A stretch of 64,000 nt of DNA from Parasalinivibrio latis (GCF_036825535.1 NZ_CP098812.1:1612001-1676000), one strand, 5' to 3'. Counted from the first letter of the stretch, positions 52,429-61,813 are shown. The notes: generated by a model from the letters alone, not told the origin. Translations and numbers: made by a program.

Positions 52429-53571
52429 TTACGCCAGCAAGGATTCCAGACACAGCAGGAACTTTTCTATTTCAGGTTCGTTGATCGTCAATGGTGGGCT
52501 GAACCTGAGTATGTTCCCTTTTGGGTAATATCCAACCAAGTACCCCTTTTCCAGAAGTGTTCTGTGCAAGTTTGTCACAGAAAGACGCGCATCCGGGTGA
52601 AATTCAATGGCCAGCAGCAAGCCTCTGCCCCGTGTGTTTTTCACAATATCAAACCGCTTTTCAATCTTTCTCAAACCATCAAGGAACACAGCCCCCAGGG
52701 TGGCAGATCTCTCTATGAGTTTTTCATCCTTGATAACCGAAAGGACTTCATTGGCAACCGCACAACCCAGCGGGTCATTTTGGTGGGATTGGACGTATGT
52801 AAAGGCCTGACTCTCCAGTTTGTCAGCAACTTCGCGCTTCATGGCCACCGCGCTGACCGGGTAGCCTGCACCCAGGCCTTTTCCCAGGGCAACAACATCG
52901 GGTTGAAGGTCATAGTGCTGATAACCAAACCACTTCCCGGTTCTTCCCATCCCGGTTGTCACCTCATTAACAACAATGATACCGCCGTGCTGTTTTACGT
53001 TTTCTGCCAGGTTTTCCACGTAGGTTGTTGGTGGAAAGTGAACGAAACTGACACCACTGCCACCGGGCTCAAAGACCAACGCGCCGATTTTCTCATAGGG
53101 AAGCGCTTGTAGGGGAGGAGGGTTATTCCAATCTATTTGTATCCACTCGTCACTTCGTTGGGTACCGGCGCTGCCGTAGGAGGCGAGGTGGGCATTTGAC
53201 GAAGATATACACAGCGGCCTTTGGGTATAGGCTTGGGCGATTTTTACCCCCAGCTCAACAGCTTCACTGCCGGAACTGAGAAAAACGCATTTTCCTCCGG
53301 GCATCCCGTTTTGATTGAGAATGCGTTCCGCGGCCTGATGGGCGAATGCATTGAGAAACCGTGTCCCGAGGTGGACGAGTTTGTTTGCCTGTGTTTCAAA
53401 AACGCGGTTCACACGCGGGTGGCAGTGACCAATCGACGTACACCAGATGCCGGATTCCAAATCTACGAACCGGTTACCCTCATCATCATACAGATAACAG
53501 TTGTCCGCCTTTACAAATGTGTTATTTAAAACTTCATGGCATTTCAGGATGTTATCCATAGACACACCCAT
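52429..53571 (-). CDS. Class III aminotransferase with altered PLP-binding site
   Basis: A 380-residue fold-type I PLP enzyme of class III (acetylornithine/ornithine aminotransferase group). The Schiff-base Lys is in VALGKGLGAGYP, GSEAVELGVKIAQ gives the phosphate loop, and VFEPGGSGVSF the usual E. The block normally reading DEVQTGxGRTG is NEVTTGMGRTG here, so the Asp that binds the pyridine nitrogen is replaced by Asn. The usual FHG loop before the substrate site is also different (NAHLASYGSAG). The nearest functions remain unknown. AAGGTG fits the ATG at 53571; other starts (53577 GTG, 53574, 53559) are possible. Confidence 0.8.
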   Translation of the reverse strand: MGVSMDNILKCHEVLNNTFVKADNCYLYDDEGNRFVDLESGIWCTSIGHCHPRVNRVFETQANKLVHLGTRFLNAFAHQAAERILNQNGMPGGKCVFLSSGSEAVELGVKIAQAYTQRPLCISSSNAHLASYGSAGTQRSDEWIQIDWNNPPPLQALPYEKIGALVFEPGGSGVSFVHFPPTTYVENLAENVKQHGGIIVVNEVTTGMGRTGKWFGYQHYDLQPDVVALGKGLGAGYPVSAVAMKREVADKLESQAFTYVQSHQNDPLGCAVANEVLSVIKDEKLIERSATLGAVFLDGLRKIEKRFDIVKNTRGRGLLLAIEFHPDARLSVTNLHRTLLEKGYLVGYYPKGNILRFSPPLTINEPEIEKFLLCLESLLA

Positions 53572-54038
53572 CATCACACCTTCGTCGCAGCATAAGGCAT
53601 CCCTTCAAGATAGGTAGATTACAACAACCTACTTAAGGAAATTAAACGATGGATAACGTGTTGGAGATGTTTCACTTTTCAGAATCAAACTCGGAGGGAG
53701 GCAGTCAATCGACGGCGATGCCTGCGAACAGTTTTCGGTGCCACATATCCAATGCGAAAAATCCTAAGTGATTCGGTTAATGATTGGTTTATTGATGTGA
53801 TGAATTGTATTTGATTCACTGCTTGGCTTGCAAAATATCAGCTTGAATATCACGCAATTTGATTAATGATTGAACTGTGAAAATATATGTAATCGTTATC
53901 AAATACCGCAATCGAGATTATATGCAGAATTAATGACTATTTACCCGTTTACAAACCAAATCAGATTCGATAACCTGCATTTGAAGCGAAATTTTAGTTT
54001 TTATTTTTGGCAGTCGCCGTTTTTATGGAAGTCGCACG
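53572..54038. other. Divergent promoter region, aminotransferase / YjiH carrier
   Basis: About 460 bp, AT-rich. Possible CRP-like half sites (TGTGATGAATTG at ~53795, TGTGAAAATATATG at ~53876) are imperfect, so I do not call a site. No gene, repeat or hairpin stands out. Confidence 0.4.
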
Positions 54039-55409
54039 ATGGAAAACACTCAAACAATCAAGAACATCCCGGTGACGACAAGAAACCTGATCATGTTTGT
54101 CGTCCCGTCCCTGTTGGGCATATTTTTGTTCATGACACCTGTTGCCTTTGGTGACAGTGTCACAATTCCAATTGCCGTGATGGCAAAGAGCATTCTCGCT
54201 GTACTGGGTGATGAAGCGACAGTGGTTGTTAGCACCATCGTGGTTCTGAGTGCACTGGCAACGGTGGTTAACCTGGTGTTCAAACCCAAAGCGATCCAAA
54301 AATCCCCGTTCTTGAACGGATTGCTGAGCCCTACAGTGCCTTGGGCTGCTACCCGTGTTGTAGGTGCCACCTTTATTGTGATGACCATGATGGGCTTTGG
54401 TCCTGAGATGGTAACCAGCAGTGCGACGGGTGCTTTCATTCTCAATGATCTGCTGCCAACACTGCTTTCTGTCTTTATTTTTGCCGGCCTGTTACTTCCT
54501 CTTTTGACTAATTTTGGCTTGCTGGAAATGTTAGGCGCGGCGTTTACCCGTTTGATGCGTCCTATGTTTGGTTTGCCAGGACGTTCAGCTGTTGACTGTG
54601 CGGCTTCCTGGTTGGGTGACGGCAGCGTCGGTATCCTGATGACCAGCAAGCAGTATGAGCAAGGCTATTACACCCAGCGTGAAGCGGCTGTTGTTGGTAC
54701 AACGTTCTCTGCGGTTTCCATCAGTTTCAGTTTGGTAGTGGTTGCCCAGGTTCAGCTTGAACACCTGTTTGCCCAGTTCTACCTGGCGGTATGTGCAGCG
54801 GGGTTTGTGGCTGCTGTGGTTGTGCCTCGCCTGCCTCCGCTTTGCTGGAAAAAGAATGAGCTTATTGACGGCCGTGCAGAGCACAACCGTGAAGAAACAC
54901 TGCCTCAGGGAGAGTCCGCACTGAATTACGGTTTCCAGTGTGCCATTGAGCGTGCATCGAAAATCCGTTCAATCTCTGACGTAGTAAAAGAAGGCGTCCA
55001 CAATGCGATTGATATGGTATTTGGCGTGCTGCCTGTGGTCATGGCTATCGGTACAATTGCCCTGATTGTGGCGGAATACACCAGTGTGTTTACTGTGTTG
55101 GGAATGCCGTTTGTCCCGCTGCTGGAAGCCCTGCACATTCCGGATGCAGTAAAAGCATCTGAAACTATCATGGTCGGTTTTGCTGATATGTTTATCCCGG
55201 CGATCCTGGCGGCCGATATTGAAAGTGACCTGACCCGTTTTGTTATCGCAGCACTGTCAGTGACCCAGTTGATTTACCTGTCTGAAGTGGGTGCACTGCT
55301 GCTGGGCAGTAAGATCCCAGTAAAACTGTGGGAACTGTTCGTTATCTTTATCCTGCGTACTTTGGTTACCCTGCCGGTGATTGCGGGTGTTGCCCACCTG
55401 ATTTTCTAA
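54039..55409 (+). CDS. YjiH-family nucleoside-recognition-domain membrane protein
   Basis: A 456-residue polytopic membrane protein with about ten helices and two Gate (nucleoside-recognition) modules: the first around GPEMVTSSATGAFILNDLLP, the second around IMVGFADMFIPAILAADIES. In the family these form carrier-like cores; the substrate of YjiH proteins is unassigned. The Gly/Asp pattern WLGDGSVGILMTSKQYEQGY matches the conserved YjiH signature as I recall it. It is a single gene with its own terminator. Confidence 0.8.
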   Translation: MENTQTIKNIPVTTRNLIMFVVPSLLGIFLFMTPVAFGDSVTIPIAVMAKSILAVLGDEATVVVSTIVVLSALATVVNLVFKPKAIQKSPFLNGLLSPTVPWAATRVVGATFIVMTMMGFGPEMVTSSATGAFILNDLLPTLLSVFIFAGLLLPLLTNFGLLEMLGAAFTRLMRPMFGLPGRSAVDCAASWLGDGSVGILMTSKQYEQGYYTQREAAVVGTTFSAVSISFSLVVVAQVQLEHLFAQFYLAVCAAGFVAAVVVPRLPPLCWKKNELIDGRAEHNREETLPQGESALNYGFQCAIERASKIRSISDVVKEGVHNAIDMVFGVLPVVMAIGTIALIVAEYTSVFTVLGMPFVPLLEALHIPDAVKASETIMVGFADMFIPAILAADIESDLTRFVIAALSVTQLIYLSEVGALLLGSKIPVKLWELFVIFILRTLVTLPVIAGVAHLIF

Positions 55410-55430
55410 CGCTTTCGCGCTTCCATACCG

Positions 55431-55454
55431 AGCCGGCCCTGTGCCGGCTTTTTC
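55431..55454 (+). terminator. Rho-independent terminator of the YjiH-family gene
   Basis: A 7-bp GC-rich stem AGCCGGC / GCCGGCT with a 5-nt loop, followed by TTTTTCG, 21 bp after the stop. Confidence 0.85.
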
Positions 55455-55532
55455 GTTGTTAAAACAATTCTTGCCAATGTTATTGAATGGTGTTTTATTA
55501 ATCGTAATAACTCAGGGGAGTGAGGTGACGAA

Positions 55533-56138
55533 ATGAAAGTGGTTGTGTTACATGGCCTGTATATGCACGGCATTGTGATGTTGCCGCTTTGCAACCGGAT
55601 AGAGGAAGCCGGGCACGAGGTTTTGAACCTAAGTTACCACACCACGAAACCGGACATCCCCGAGCTGTTCTCAAAAATCGATACCTTCATAGGGGATGCA
55701 CCATGTTGCCTGATAGGGCATTCAATGGGGGGCGTGATCTCACGCGCCTATCTCGATGCCGGCTCACCCCAATCTGATAACGTCAGGGCGGTAATCACAC
55801 TGGGTACTCCCCATCAGGGCTCAAGCCTGGCCGGTTTTATCCGTTCCCTGGATTTGGATGAATTTATGTTCAGGGACAGCAAGCGGTTTCTTTTGCCTGA
55901 TGATGTGCATGAGTGGCGCTACAAAGCAAAACTGCACAGCATTGCCGGTGACCTTCCGATCGGCCCGGCTACGCTGTTCCTTCCTCGCGCCGATTCAGAC
56001 GGTACGGTGTTGCTGGAGGAAACTAAAATCGAGGGGATGGAAAGCCACGAAGTGTATCCTTTTGCCCATACTGCACTCATATACTCCAGACGGGTAACTG
56101 AACGGATTCTTGCTTTGCTGGATCATTACTCTGCGTAG
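55533..56138 (+). CDS. Alpha/beta hydrolase, lipase/acyltransferase-like
   Basis: A 201-residue alpha/beta hydrolase. The oxyanion segment VVVLHGLYMHGIVMLPLCNR leads, the nucleophile is Ser in LIGHSMGGVISRAYL, the acid is likely D in RADSDGTVLLEE, and the base His in PFAHTALIYS. GTPHQGSSLA resembles bacterial lipases of the PGAP1/DUF7379 type. No signal peptide, so cytoplasmic. It probably acts on an ester; the target is unknown. Confidence 0.78.
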   Translation: MKVVVLHGLYMHGIVMLPLCNRIEEAGHEVLNLSYHTTKPDIPELFSKIDTFIGDAPCCLIGHSMGGVISRAYLDAGSPQSDNVRAVITLGTPHQGSSLAGFIRSLDLDEFMFRDSKRFLLPDDVHEWRYKAKLHSIAGDLPIGPATLFLPRADSDGTVLLEETKIEGMESHEVYPFAHTALIYSRRVTERILALLDHYSA

Positions 56139-56497
56139 GCCAAGGGAAATATCACATTACGCGAGTCTCAAATATGAGAATTTCCCCTCGGTTGTTTTTT
56201 AGTTTGGGTGTTCATTTCAGTGTCAATCAGAGGAATGAAAAAGCACTGATAATCCATTGCCATCTTATCGATGTGTAGTGTGATTCCTGCTGAAAAAAAC
56301 CGCCAGCCACGTTCGTGTAAGCCAGAGGATATTTATTGCACGTAGCGCCGACGCCTCTGGGTAAGGACCGGTTCTATGAATCACTATTTATTATTCCTGA
56401 AATAATACCCATCCATCGTTCCAAATGGATTTATAAAACAATGCTTTTCTTATTGAATTTATAAGCAATTATAAACATAAGGTTGCGGCACGGATTT
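56139..56497. other. Intergenic region with possible structured RNA
   Basis: About 360 bp. A nested inverted repeat is visible: AACCG (56298) pairs with CGGTT (56369), enclosing CCAGAGG (56322) and CCTCTGG (56354). It does not match the c-di-GMP (GEMM) aptamer consensus I know. Otherwise nothing is recognised. Confidence 0.35.
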
Positions 56498-56662
56498 ATG
56501 AATTACCCGGTAATTGTTTCACAAATAAATGTCGGGTTGGTTTTTGGCACGATGGCGTTACTAGTGATAATGTTGTTAACAATGAGATATGTCCCGGATG
56601 CCGGAAAATCAGGCGCTTGGACTTTGTTTTTAGGCGGTGGGGTGTCACTGCCAGCGCAATGA
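56498..56662 (+). CDS. Small membrane ORF coupled to GGDEF-EAL gene
   Basis: A 54-residue frame beginning MNYPVIVSQINVGLVFGT with one hydrophobic helix (~12-29) and ending FLGGGVSLPAQ. Its TGA overlaps the ATG of the GGDEF-EAL gene as ATGA. The shine-dalgarno is poor. It may be a real leader-like membrane peptide or the broken N-terminal membrane module of a former, longer diguanylate cyclase: the WTLFLGGG part resembles such modules. Confidence 0.4.
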   Translation: MNYPVIVSQINVGLVFGTMALLVIMLLTMRYVPDAGKSGAWTLFLGGGVSLPAQ

Positions 56663-58707
56663 GCAATGGAGCTGCGAAATTGCAAATCTGGAATTCTTTG
56701 CCGTTTAAGCATTCCACGGTTGTTTTAATGGTAACCCTGATTGTAGGAACTGTATTGTCATCAGTTTCTATATACCGTGATCTTGGGGCACTGAGAGACT
56801 CGTTGGATAAAGAGCTTTCTAATGTACTCGAGATGAACCGCTCGCAGGCTCTGCTCGCCGTCTATCAGGTCAATAGTCAACAAGCCCGCAAACTGACAGA
56901 AGGCTTGCTTCAGCATCCTGCTCTTCGGGGAGCAACGTTAATTGATGATTTTGGAGAAGAGCTCTCCAGTAATTACAGGAATTCCGCAAGTTACAGCTCA
57001 GTAACGAATTGGCTTTCAAAACAACTCTTTGCCCAGGAACACACGCTTTCGATCGAGTTTTTGATTCCACCATTTAACCAGTCCCAGGGAATGCTGACGA
57101 TTGTGGTGGATGACAAATACGTAATTAATGAGTTTGTAAACCGATCAGCCATCCGGTTGTACCATGATCTGACACACGCAATTGTCGTCTCCCTGTTACT
57201 GCTCATTTTCTTCTATTTCTACCTTTCGCGTCCCATCAAGGACATTGTTGCGTGGATCAACGCTCTGTCGGATGACAAAAAAAGCAAGCTCCAGGTTAAC
57301 TACCCATACCGGGCTAATGATGAGTTGGGACGCCTCGTCAATCAATTTGCCGCAGTCTGGTCAGAGCGTCTGTCGGCCCGGGATGAGCTGTGGAAACAGG
57401 CTATATCTGATGAGCTGACAAAAGCGCCAAACCGCAGGCATTTTCTCGATACGGTGCGCGAGCGGGTAGCCGCGAGCTATTTGGGTGATTATGAATTTGC
57501 CATTATGTATATCGATCTTGACCGGTTTAAAGAGATCAATGACTCAATGGGGCACCATTTCGGGGATATTTTGATTACAGAAGCCGCTATGCGCCTGAGC
57601 CGGGTAGCTGGGTCAAATATGTTGGCAAGAATCGGTGGCGATGAATTTGGTTTAATCATTAACGGCCCCAGGGTTACCAAGAAAGAGCTGGAAGTATTGG
57701 GTTATAAGCTGATTCAGTCCCTGGAAATGCCATTCCATATTCAGGAGCATGTCATTCACTTGTCCGGGAGTATTGGAATTGCCCGGTGTCCGCAGGATGC
57801 CTGCGAGGTGGATGCAATACTGCAACATGCCGACCAGGCCATGTATTCAGCGAAAAATGCCGGCCGGGGAAATTTTAAATTTTTCTCTGCAGATCTTCAG
57901 CAATCGGTAATGGAAAAGTTTGCGCTGACGTCTGCGTTACGCCTTGCTATGGAGCGAAAAGAATTCGAACTCGCGTTCCAGCCCATTGTCGATCTCGAGC
58001 ACTCACGGGTGGTAAAGGCTGAGGTGTTGTTGCGCTGGAACCATCCTGAACTTGGGTATGTGCCGCCATCAAAATTTATTCCTTTGGCTGAAGAGACTGG
58101 ACTGATTATTCCTATTGGGGATTGGGTGTTTCGAAAAGCCCTCATCCAGACTAAATACTGGCGTGAAGCTTATGGGATAGAGCTCCAGGTGAGTATCAAT
58201 ATGTCCCCGGTTCAATTTCGGATGTCCGAGCAAAAATTTGATAGTTGGCTGTCGATGATTAGTGAGCTCAACTTACCGGGATCAGCATTAAATATTGAGA
58301 TTACTGAGGGTTTGCTGCTTGATGATTCTCCAGCGGTGACCAGTAAACTTCATCGTTTTCGCGAAAAAGGCGTGGCTATATCCATTGATGATTTTGGGAC
58401 GGGTTATTCATCGCTGGCTTACCTGCGTAAATTCGATATCGACTACCTTAAAATTGACCGCCAGTTTGTGAAAGGGCTTGAAAAGAATGAAGACGATATT
58501 GCGTTGTGCCAGGCGATTATCAGCATGGCTCACCGGCTCGGTATCAAAGTCATCGCTGAAGGGATAGAAAGCTCATCACAATTTAAGCTGCTCAGAAAAG
58601 AGGGGTGCGATATGGGGCAGGGCTTCTTTTTCTCGAAAGCGGTTTCGGCTACGGATTTTTCTACCAACTTTTGGCGGCCGGACTATCTTGATGACCGCCT
58701 TGCCTGA
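56659..58707 (+). CDS. GGDEF-EAL c-di-GMP turnover protein
   Basis: A 682-residue inner-membrane signalling protein. TM1 ~17-38, a periplasmic segment ~40-170, TM2 ~174-189, a HAMP-like linker, then GGDEF (intact ARIGGDEFGL, ~326-330) and EAL domains. The EAL signature is EVL (AEVLLRWNHPE, ~455), with DDFGTGYSS and IAEGIES retained, so both synthesis and breakdown of c-di-GMP are possible. An upstream TTG (56617) would add 14 residues; I prefer the ATG that overlaps the small ORF. It is convergent with a degenerate LapD-like protein. Confidence 0.85.
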   Translation: MSNGAAKLQIWNSLPFKHSTVVLMVTLIVGTVLSSVSIYRDLGALRDSLDKELSNVLEMNRSQALLAVYQVNSQQARKLTEGLLQHPALRGATLIDDFGEELSSNYRNSASYSSVTNWLSKQLFAQEHTLSIEFLIPPFNQSQGMLTIVVDDKYVINEFVNRSAIRLYHDLTHAIVVSLLLLIFFYFYLSRPIKDIVAWINALSDDKKSKLQVNYPYRANDELGRLVNQFAAVWSERLSARDELWKQAISDELTKAPNRRHFLDTVRERVAASYLGDYEFAIMYIDLDRFKEINDSMGHHFGDILITEAAMRLSRVAGSNMLARIGGDEFGLIINGPRVTKKELEVLGYKLIQSLEMPFHIQEHVIHLSGSIGIARCPQDACEVDAILQHADQAMYSAKNAGRGNFKFFSADLQQSVMEKFALTSALRLAMERKEFELAFQPIVDLEHSRVVKAEVLLRWNHPELGYVPPSKFIPLAEETGLIIPIGDWVFRKALIQTKYWREAYGIELQVSINMSPVQFRMSEQKFDSWLSMISELNLPGSALNIEITEGLLLDDSPAVTSKLHRFREKGVAISIDDFGTGYSSLAYLRKFDIDYLKIDRQFVKGLEKNEDDIALCQAIISMAHRLGIKVIAEGIESSSQFKLLRKEGCDMGQGFFFSKAVSATDFSTNFWRPDYLDDRLA

Positions 58708-58738
58708 TAGCCCGTTAATACCTGTACAGGATTAACAT

Positions 58739-60703
58739 TCAGGGGCGCTTGCTGCTGCGCACTTCCTGCACTGCAAACCCCTGGAATGCATCAATTCCCA
58801 GGTCTGCTAACTGGCTTCTCTGCTCCGTACTCTCAATGCCTGTTGCTATCGTAATGATATTAAGGTTGCCTGCCGTCCGGGTGATGGAAACCAGCGCATC
58901 TGTACGCTGGTTATCGTTAAGGTTGAGAGTGAAAGCGGAGTCGAGCTTAATGTAATCTGGCCTGAAGGTTTCCAGCTCTTCAGCGGAACTGAAATGGTGC
59001 TCAAAGTTATCGATGCCATATCCAAACCCGAAGTCGTGGATCATTTGGCACAGGCTTTGTGTGTTTTCCGGCTCTTTGATAAAGCTGATTTCCGGTAACT
59101 CAAACAAAATGCGGTCCCGGAGCAGGGGATAGGTGCGAAGCTTTTGCTGCAACCAACGTTTGAATCCCTGATCGGATACGCTGGTATGTGTAAGGTTTAT
59201 GGTAATTGGGCCGGGATAGCTTTCCTGGTTCAGCCTGAAGATAAAGGTGCTTACAACCAGTTTGTCGACCTCTACTGCCATTGGTGTGCCGGCGATGGCG
59301 GACATGAATTCGCGTGCCGGGTAGGTTTCATCCCCCCTGCGTATCATGGTGTAAATTTCAAAATACAACGGGTTGGCGTTCCGGCTCAAAGAAGGTTGAA
59401 GGGCAAAATGGAACCGGCGATTTGAAATTGCCTCTTCTACTAATTGTTGCCACTCTTTTTTACCCAATGCATTCTGAATAAGGGCGCTTTCAAGCACTAA
59501 TACCCGGTCAGGCATACCTCTGGCCCGTGCCAGGGCATTATCTGCCTGGGCAAGCATTGTGGAGACGTCTTGCATAGAATTGTCTCTCATCACTATAGCC
59601 AGGGCACCTTTGGCATTGCCGGATTGTTCATTTGCACCATGTTCAATTTCATTGGCGGTGAAAAGTAACAGCCTTCCCTGGGTTTCCAGATCCTCTCTGT
59701 TGCCCAGTGTATCAACCAGCATAAATTCAGAATGGCTAAGGCGGGCAATGATAGTTTCTTCCCGGATATGGGCTTTCATCTGTTCAGCAAGTTTGGCAAC
59801 GAGCTTATCTGCCTTTTCATAGTCCCGCTCACTGTACAAATCTTTTACCAGGTCAAACTGGAAAAGGGCGATTCCTCCACGCCCAGGGCTTTTAAGCCAG
59901 CACTCCAGGGTTGGAATAAGAAAACTACGGTTAGCCAGGCCAGATACCGGGTCCTGATAGGCCCGCTTCCTGAGTTTGTCAGCTTCCTGCGCATGTTGGA
60001 GGTGCAGACTGCGAAGATGATCGCTGCTGGCGTTGATCGCCTCAGCCATTTCCTGGAGTTCATCTTCAGTATCAGAAATTGAAACTGGTGCCGGCAATGG
60101 TGTTTTGGTTTCAGCTAAATGATTCAAAGCCATACGCAGTTTTTCAAGGGAACGAAGGTTTTTTCGCTGGCTGTTAAGAAGGGGAAACAGCAGAAAAAGG
60201 CCCGCAGCAGTAATCAGGATGAGGTGAAACAGAGCCTCTTCCCAAAGGGAGTCAGCCACCTTAGATGTGTTCAGGGAAAATGTCAGCTCCCCCATCTTAC
60301 CGTTAGAAACCAAGAATTTTTCGTTGTAGGTACTGGAAGGCATAACCAATGCAGAAAACCAGGCCGGGGCCAGAAGTTCTCCTTGGAGTGTCGTACTGGT
60401 TAGATAGATATCCCTGTCATCAGGAAAGGTGATTGCCAGGCGATGCAGCTCGCCTGCAGAGAGCAGGGGATGAAATAGCGCCTCCAATGTCTGGTATCCG
60501 GTACCGGGCGGGATGCCGTTGAGCACTGAAATGGCTGTATATGAGATATGTTTTTGGGTATTGGAAAGCCAATGTTCTGCAGCTTTGTGGCTGAGATTTA
60601 AAGTAGCAAACCATCCTACAACTAAAAACAGAGCTGTCACTAGAATGCTGGTGACATGAAAGTGGCGAAACAGCATTTTTTCGCTGTGGCTGTCGGTCAT
60701 CAA
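58739..60703 (-). CDS. LapD-like degenerate GGDEF-EAL receptor
   Basis: A 654-residue inner-membrane protein. A periplasmic LapD/MoxY-type domain (~40-165, with LLAPAWFSALVMPS) lies between two helices, followed by HAMP and a GGDEF domain that is degenerate (RLSHSEFMLV in place of GGDEF) and an EAL domain that is also degenerate (YFEIYTMI for EAL, IDNFEHHFSS for DDFGTGYSS, ATGIES for AEGVE). It should bind c-di-GMP but not make or cleave it. LapD controls the LapG protease in Pseudomonas. No lapG or large adhesin is next to it here. Confidence 0.83.
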   Translation of the reverse strand: MMTDSHSEKMLFRHFHVTSILVTALFLVVGWFATLNLSHKAAEHWLSNTQKHISYTAISVLNGIPPGTGYQTLEALFHPLLSAGELHRLAITFPDDRDIYLTSTTLQGELLAPAWFSALVMPSSTYNEKFLVSNGKMGELTFSLNTSKVADSLWEEALFHLILITAAGLFLLFPLLNSQRKNLRSLEKLRMALNHLAETKTPLPAPVSISDTEDELQEMAEAINASSDHLRSLHLQHAQEADKLRKRAYQDPVSGLANRSFLIPTLECWLKSPGRGGIALFQFDLVKDLYSERDYEKADKLVAKLAEQMKAHIREETIIARLSHSEFMLVDTLGNREDLETQGRLLLFTANEIEHGANEQSGNAKGALAIVMRDNSMQDVSTMLAQADNALARARGMPDRVLVLESALIQNALGKKEWQQLVEEAISNRRFHFALQPSLSRNANPLYFEIYTMIRRGDETYPAREFMSAIAGTPMAVEVDKLVVSTFIFRLNQESYPGPITINLTHTSVSDQGFKRWLQQKLRTYPLLRDRILFELPEISFIKEPENTQSLCQMIHDFGFGYGIDNFEHHFSSAEELETFRPDYIKLDSAFTLNLNDNQRTDALVSITRTAGNLNIITIATGIESTEQRSQLADLGIDAFQGFAVQEVRSSKRP

Positions 60704-61082
60704 TTACACCCTTACATCTATATCTGTTGTGCCTGTTGAAACCGTTAACATCAAATAACAAGTACTTTTTATTATCAGTTACTCATAAATGTAGCGCAGG
60801 TTCGGGAGTTTGTGAGAAAAGGCAAAAGTAGGCGTTGCGACGGGACAACTGACTTAGTCGAATAAAACAGCCGTTTTTCTTGCTCTATTTTTTTGAGCAA
60901 ACATAACTGTCTGATTTTGTAGTGCTGAACAAAACAGTCTCCTGAATAACTATAGTTAAAACAATGAGATGTGCCCGAGAAATTGAGTGGGGAAATTTTA
61001 ATCAAATGTCAGGATAACTACAGAATCCCGTCTATACTTCATAGTCCGGACACTATAAAACTATATGAGTAAGGACTTTGAC
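60704..61082. other. Divergent promoter region, LapD-like gene / small ORF
   Basis: About 380 bp, AT-rich. It contains short palindromic AGTCCGGACAC near 61045 just before the small ORF. No other gene or structured element is recognised. Confidence 0.4.
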
Positions 61083-61391
61083 ATGTTAGCGATTCACCGC
61101 GATTTTGTTCTTGAAAATAAAGCTCATCATCATGTCCATGTCGCAGTGATACCCAATGGCACGCTTGAGATAGATGTTGAAGAAAGCAGGGAGCATTATT
61201 GTGTAGATTTAGACCAGATTGCTTTTGAACAAAAGGGCAAGATTACCTGGATGATCTGTATTGAAAGCCCAAGACATTGTGATACCACACAATGGAAAAT
61301 ACCGATGTGCAGGAAAGACGCATTTGACCTGGCTCATCTGATTGATGATGCGGAAGATGATCTTGAAATCCTCATGCGCGATTTGATATGA
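61083..61391 (+). CDS. Small acidic protein of unknown function
   Basis: A 102-residue protein, MLAIHRDFVLENKAHHHVHV at the start and rich in Asp/Glu at the end (IDDAEDDLEILMRDLI). It has no signal peptide or known motif; the His cluster AHHHVHVAV is notable. I took ATG 61083, which has AAGGAC six bases before it, over the ATG 18 bp upstream. No family is recognised. Confidence 0.6.
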   Translation: MLAIHRDFVLENKAHHHVHVAVIPNGTLEIDVEESREHYCVDLDQIAFEQKGKITWMICIESPRHCDTTQWKIPMCRKDAFDLAHLIDDAEDDLEILMRDLI

Positions 61392-61813
61392 ATAAAATAA
61401 AATGTAAATTGCATGTTAACTAATATTTAATATGGCATTACTTGCGTGATGCCATATAACTGACCAAAAACTAGTCACTTTTCCATTCCAATTCCCTTTC
61501 TTGTGTTTTACCATGTCTTTGAACCGAAAAAACCATTGAGCAGCAATGGAGCTTGATTGTGTCGACGTGTCTTTCTTGATTCGAACCCAAGTGAGACAGG
61601 AGCAGTTAATGCAAAAAACTGCAATTGAACTGGCCGAAGGGGCATGCAACCACCTAAATCCATTTTACGGTGGTGTATCCAATCAGATTTTTACCTGCAC
61701 ATTCTTTAACAGGATGTGGTATTGCCTGCGTCTTTATCCTGTTCTTTTTCCGCCAGCTTTGTTGGCAGCCCGAGATATGAACCGAAAAAACGGAAAATAA
61801 AGAGGTAATAACC
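61392..61813. other. Leader region of the aromatic amino acid permease gene
   Basis: About 420 bp. It includes a weak TyrR-like box (TGTAAATTGCATGTTAAC, 61403-61420), a small hairpin ACCACC / GGTGGT (61651-61676) and a frame at 61714-61800 starting MWYCLRLYPVLFPP, rich in aromatic residues and ending 13 bp before the permease. Whether this is a regulatory leader peptide is uncertain. Confidence 0.35.

Noticed and set aside
53790..53900. CRP sites before the YjiH-family gene
   Set aside because: Only one half of the consensus is present in each case.
61546..61800. 84-residue ORF before tyrP as a protein gene
   Set aside because: No ribosome site and low-quality composition; only the last 28 codons were kept as a possible leader peptide.
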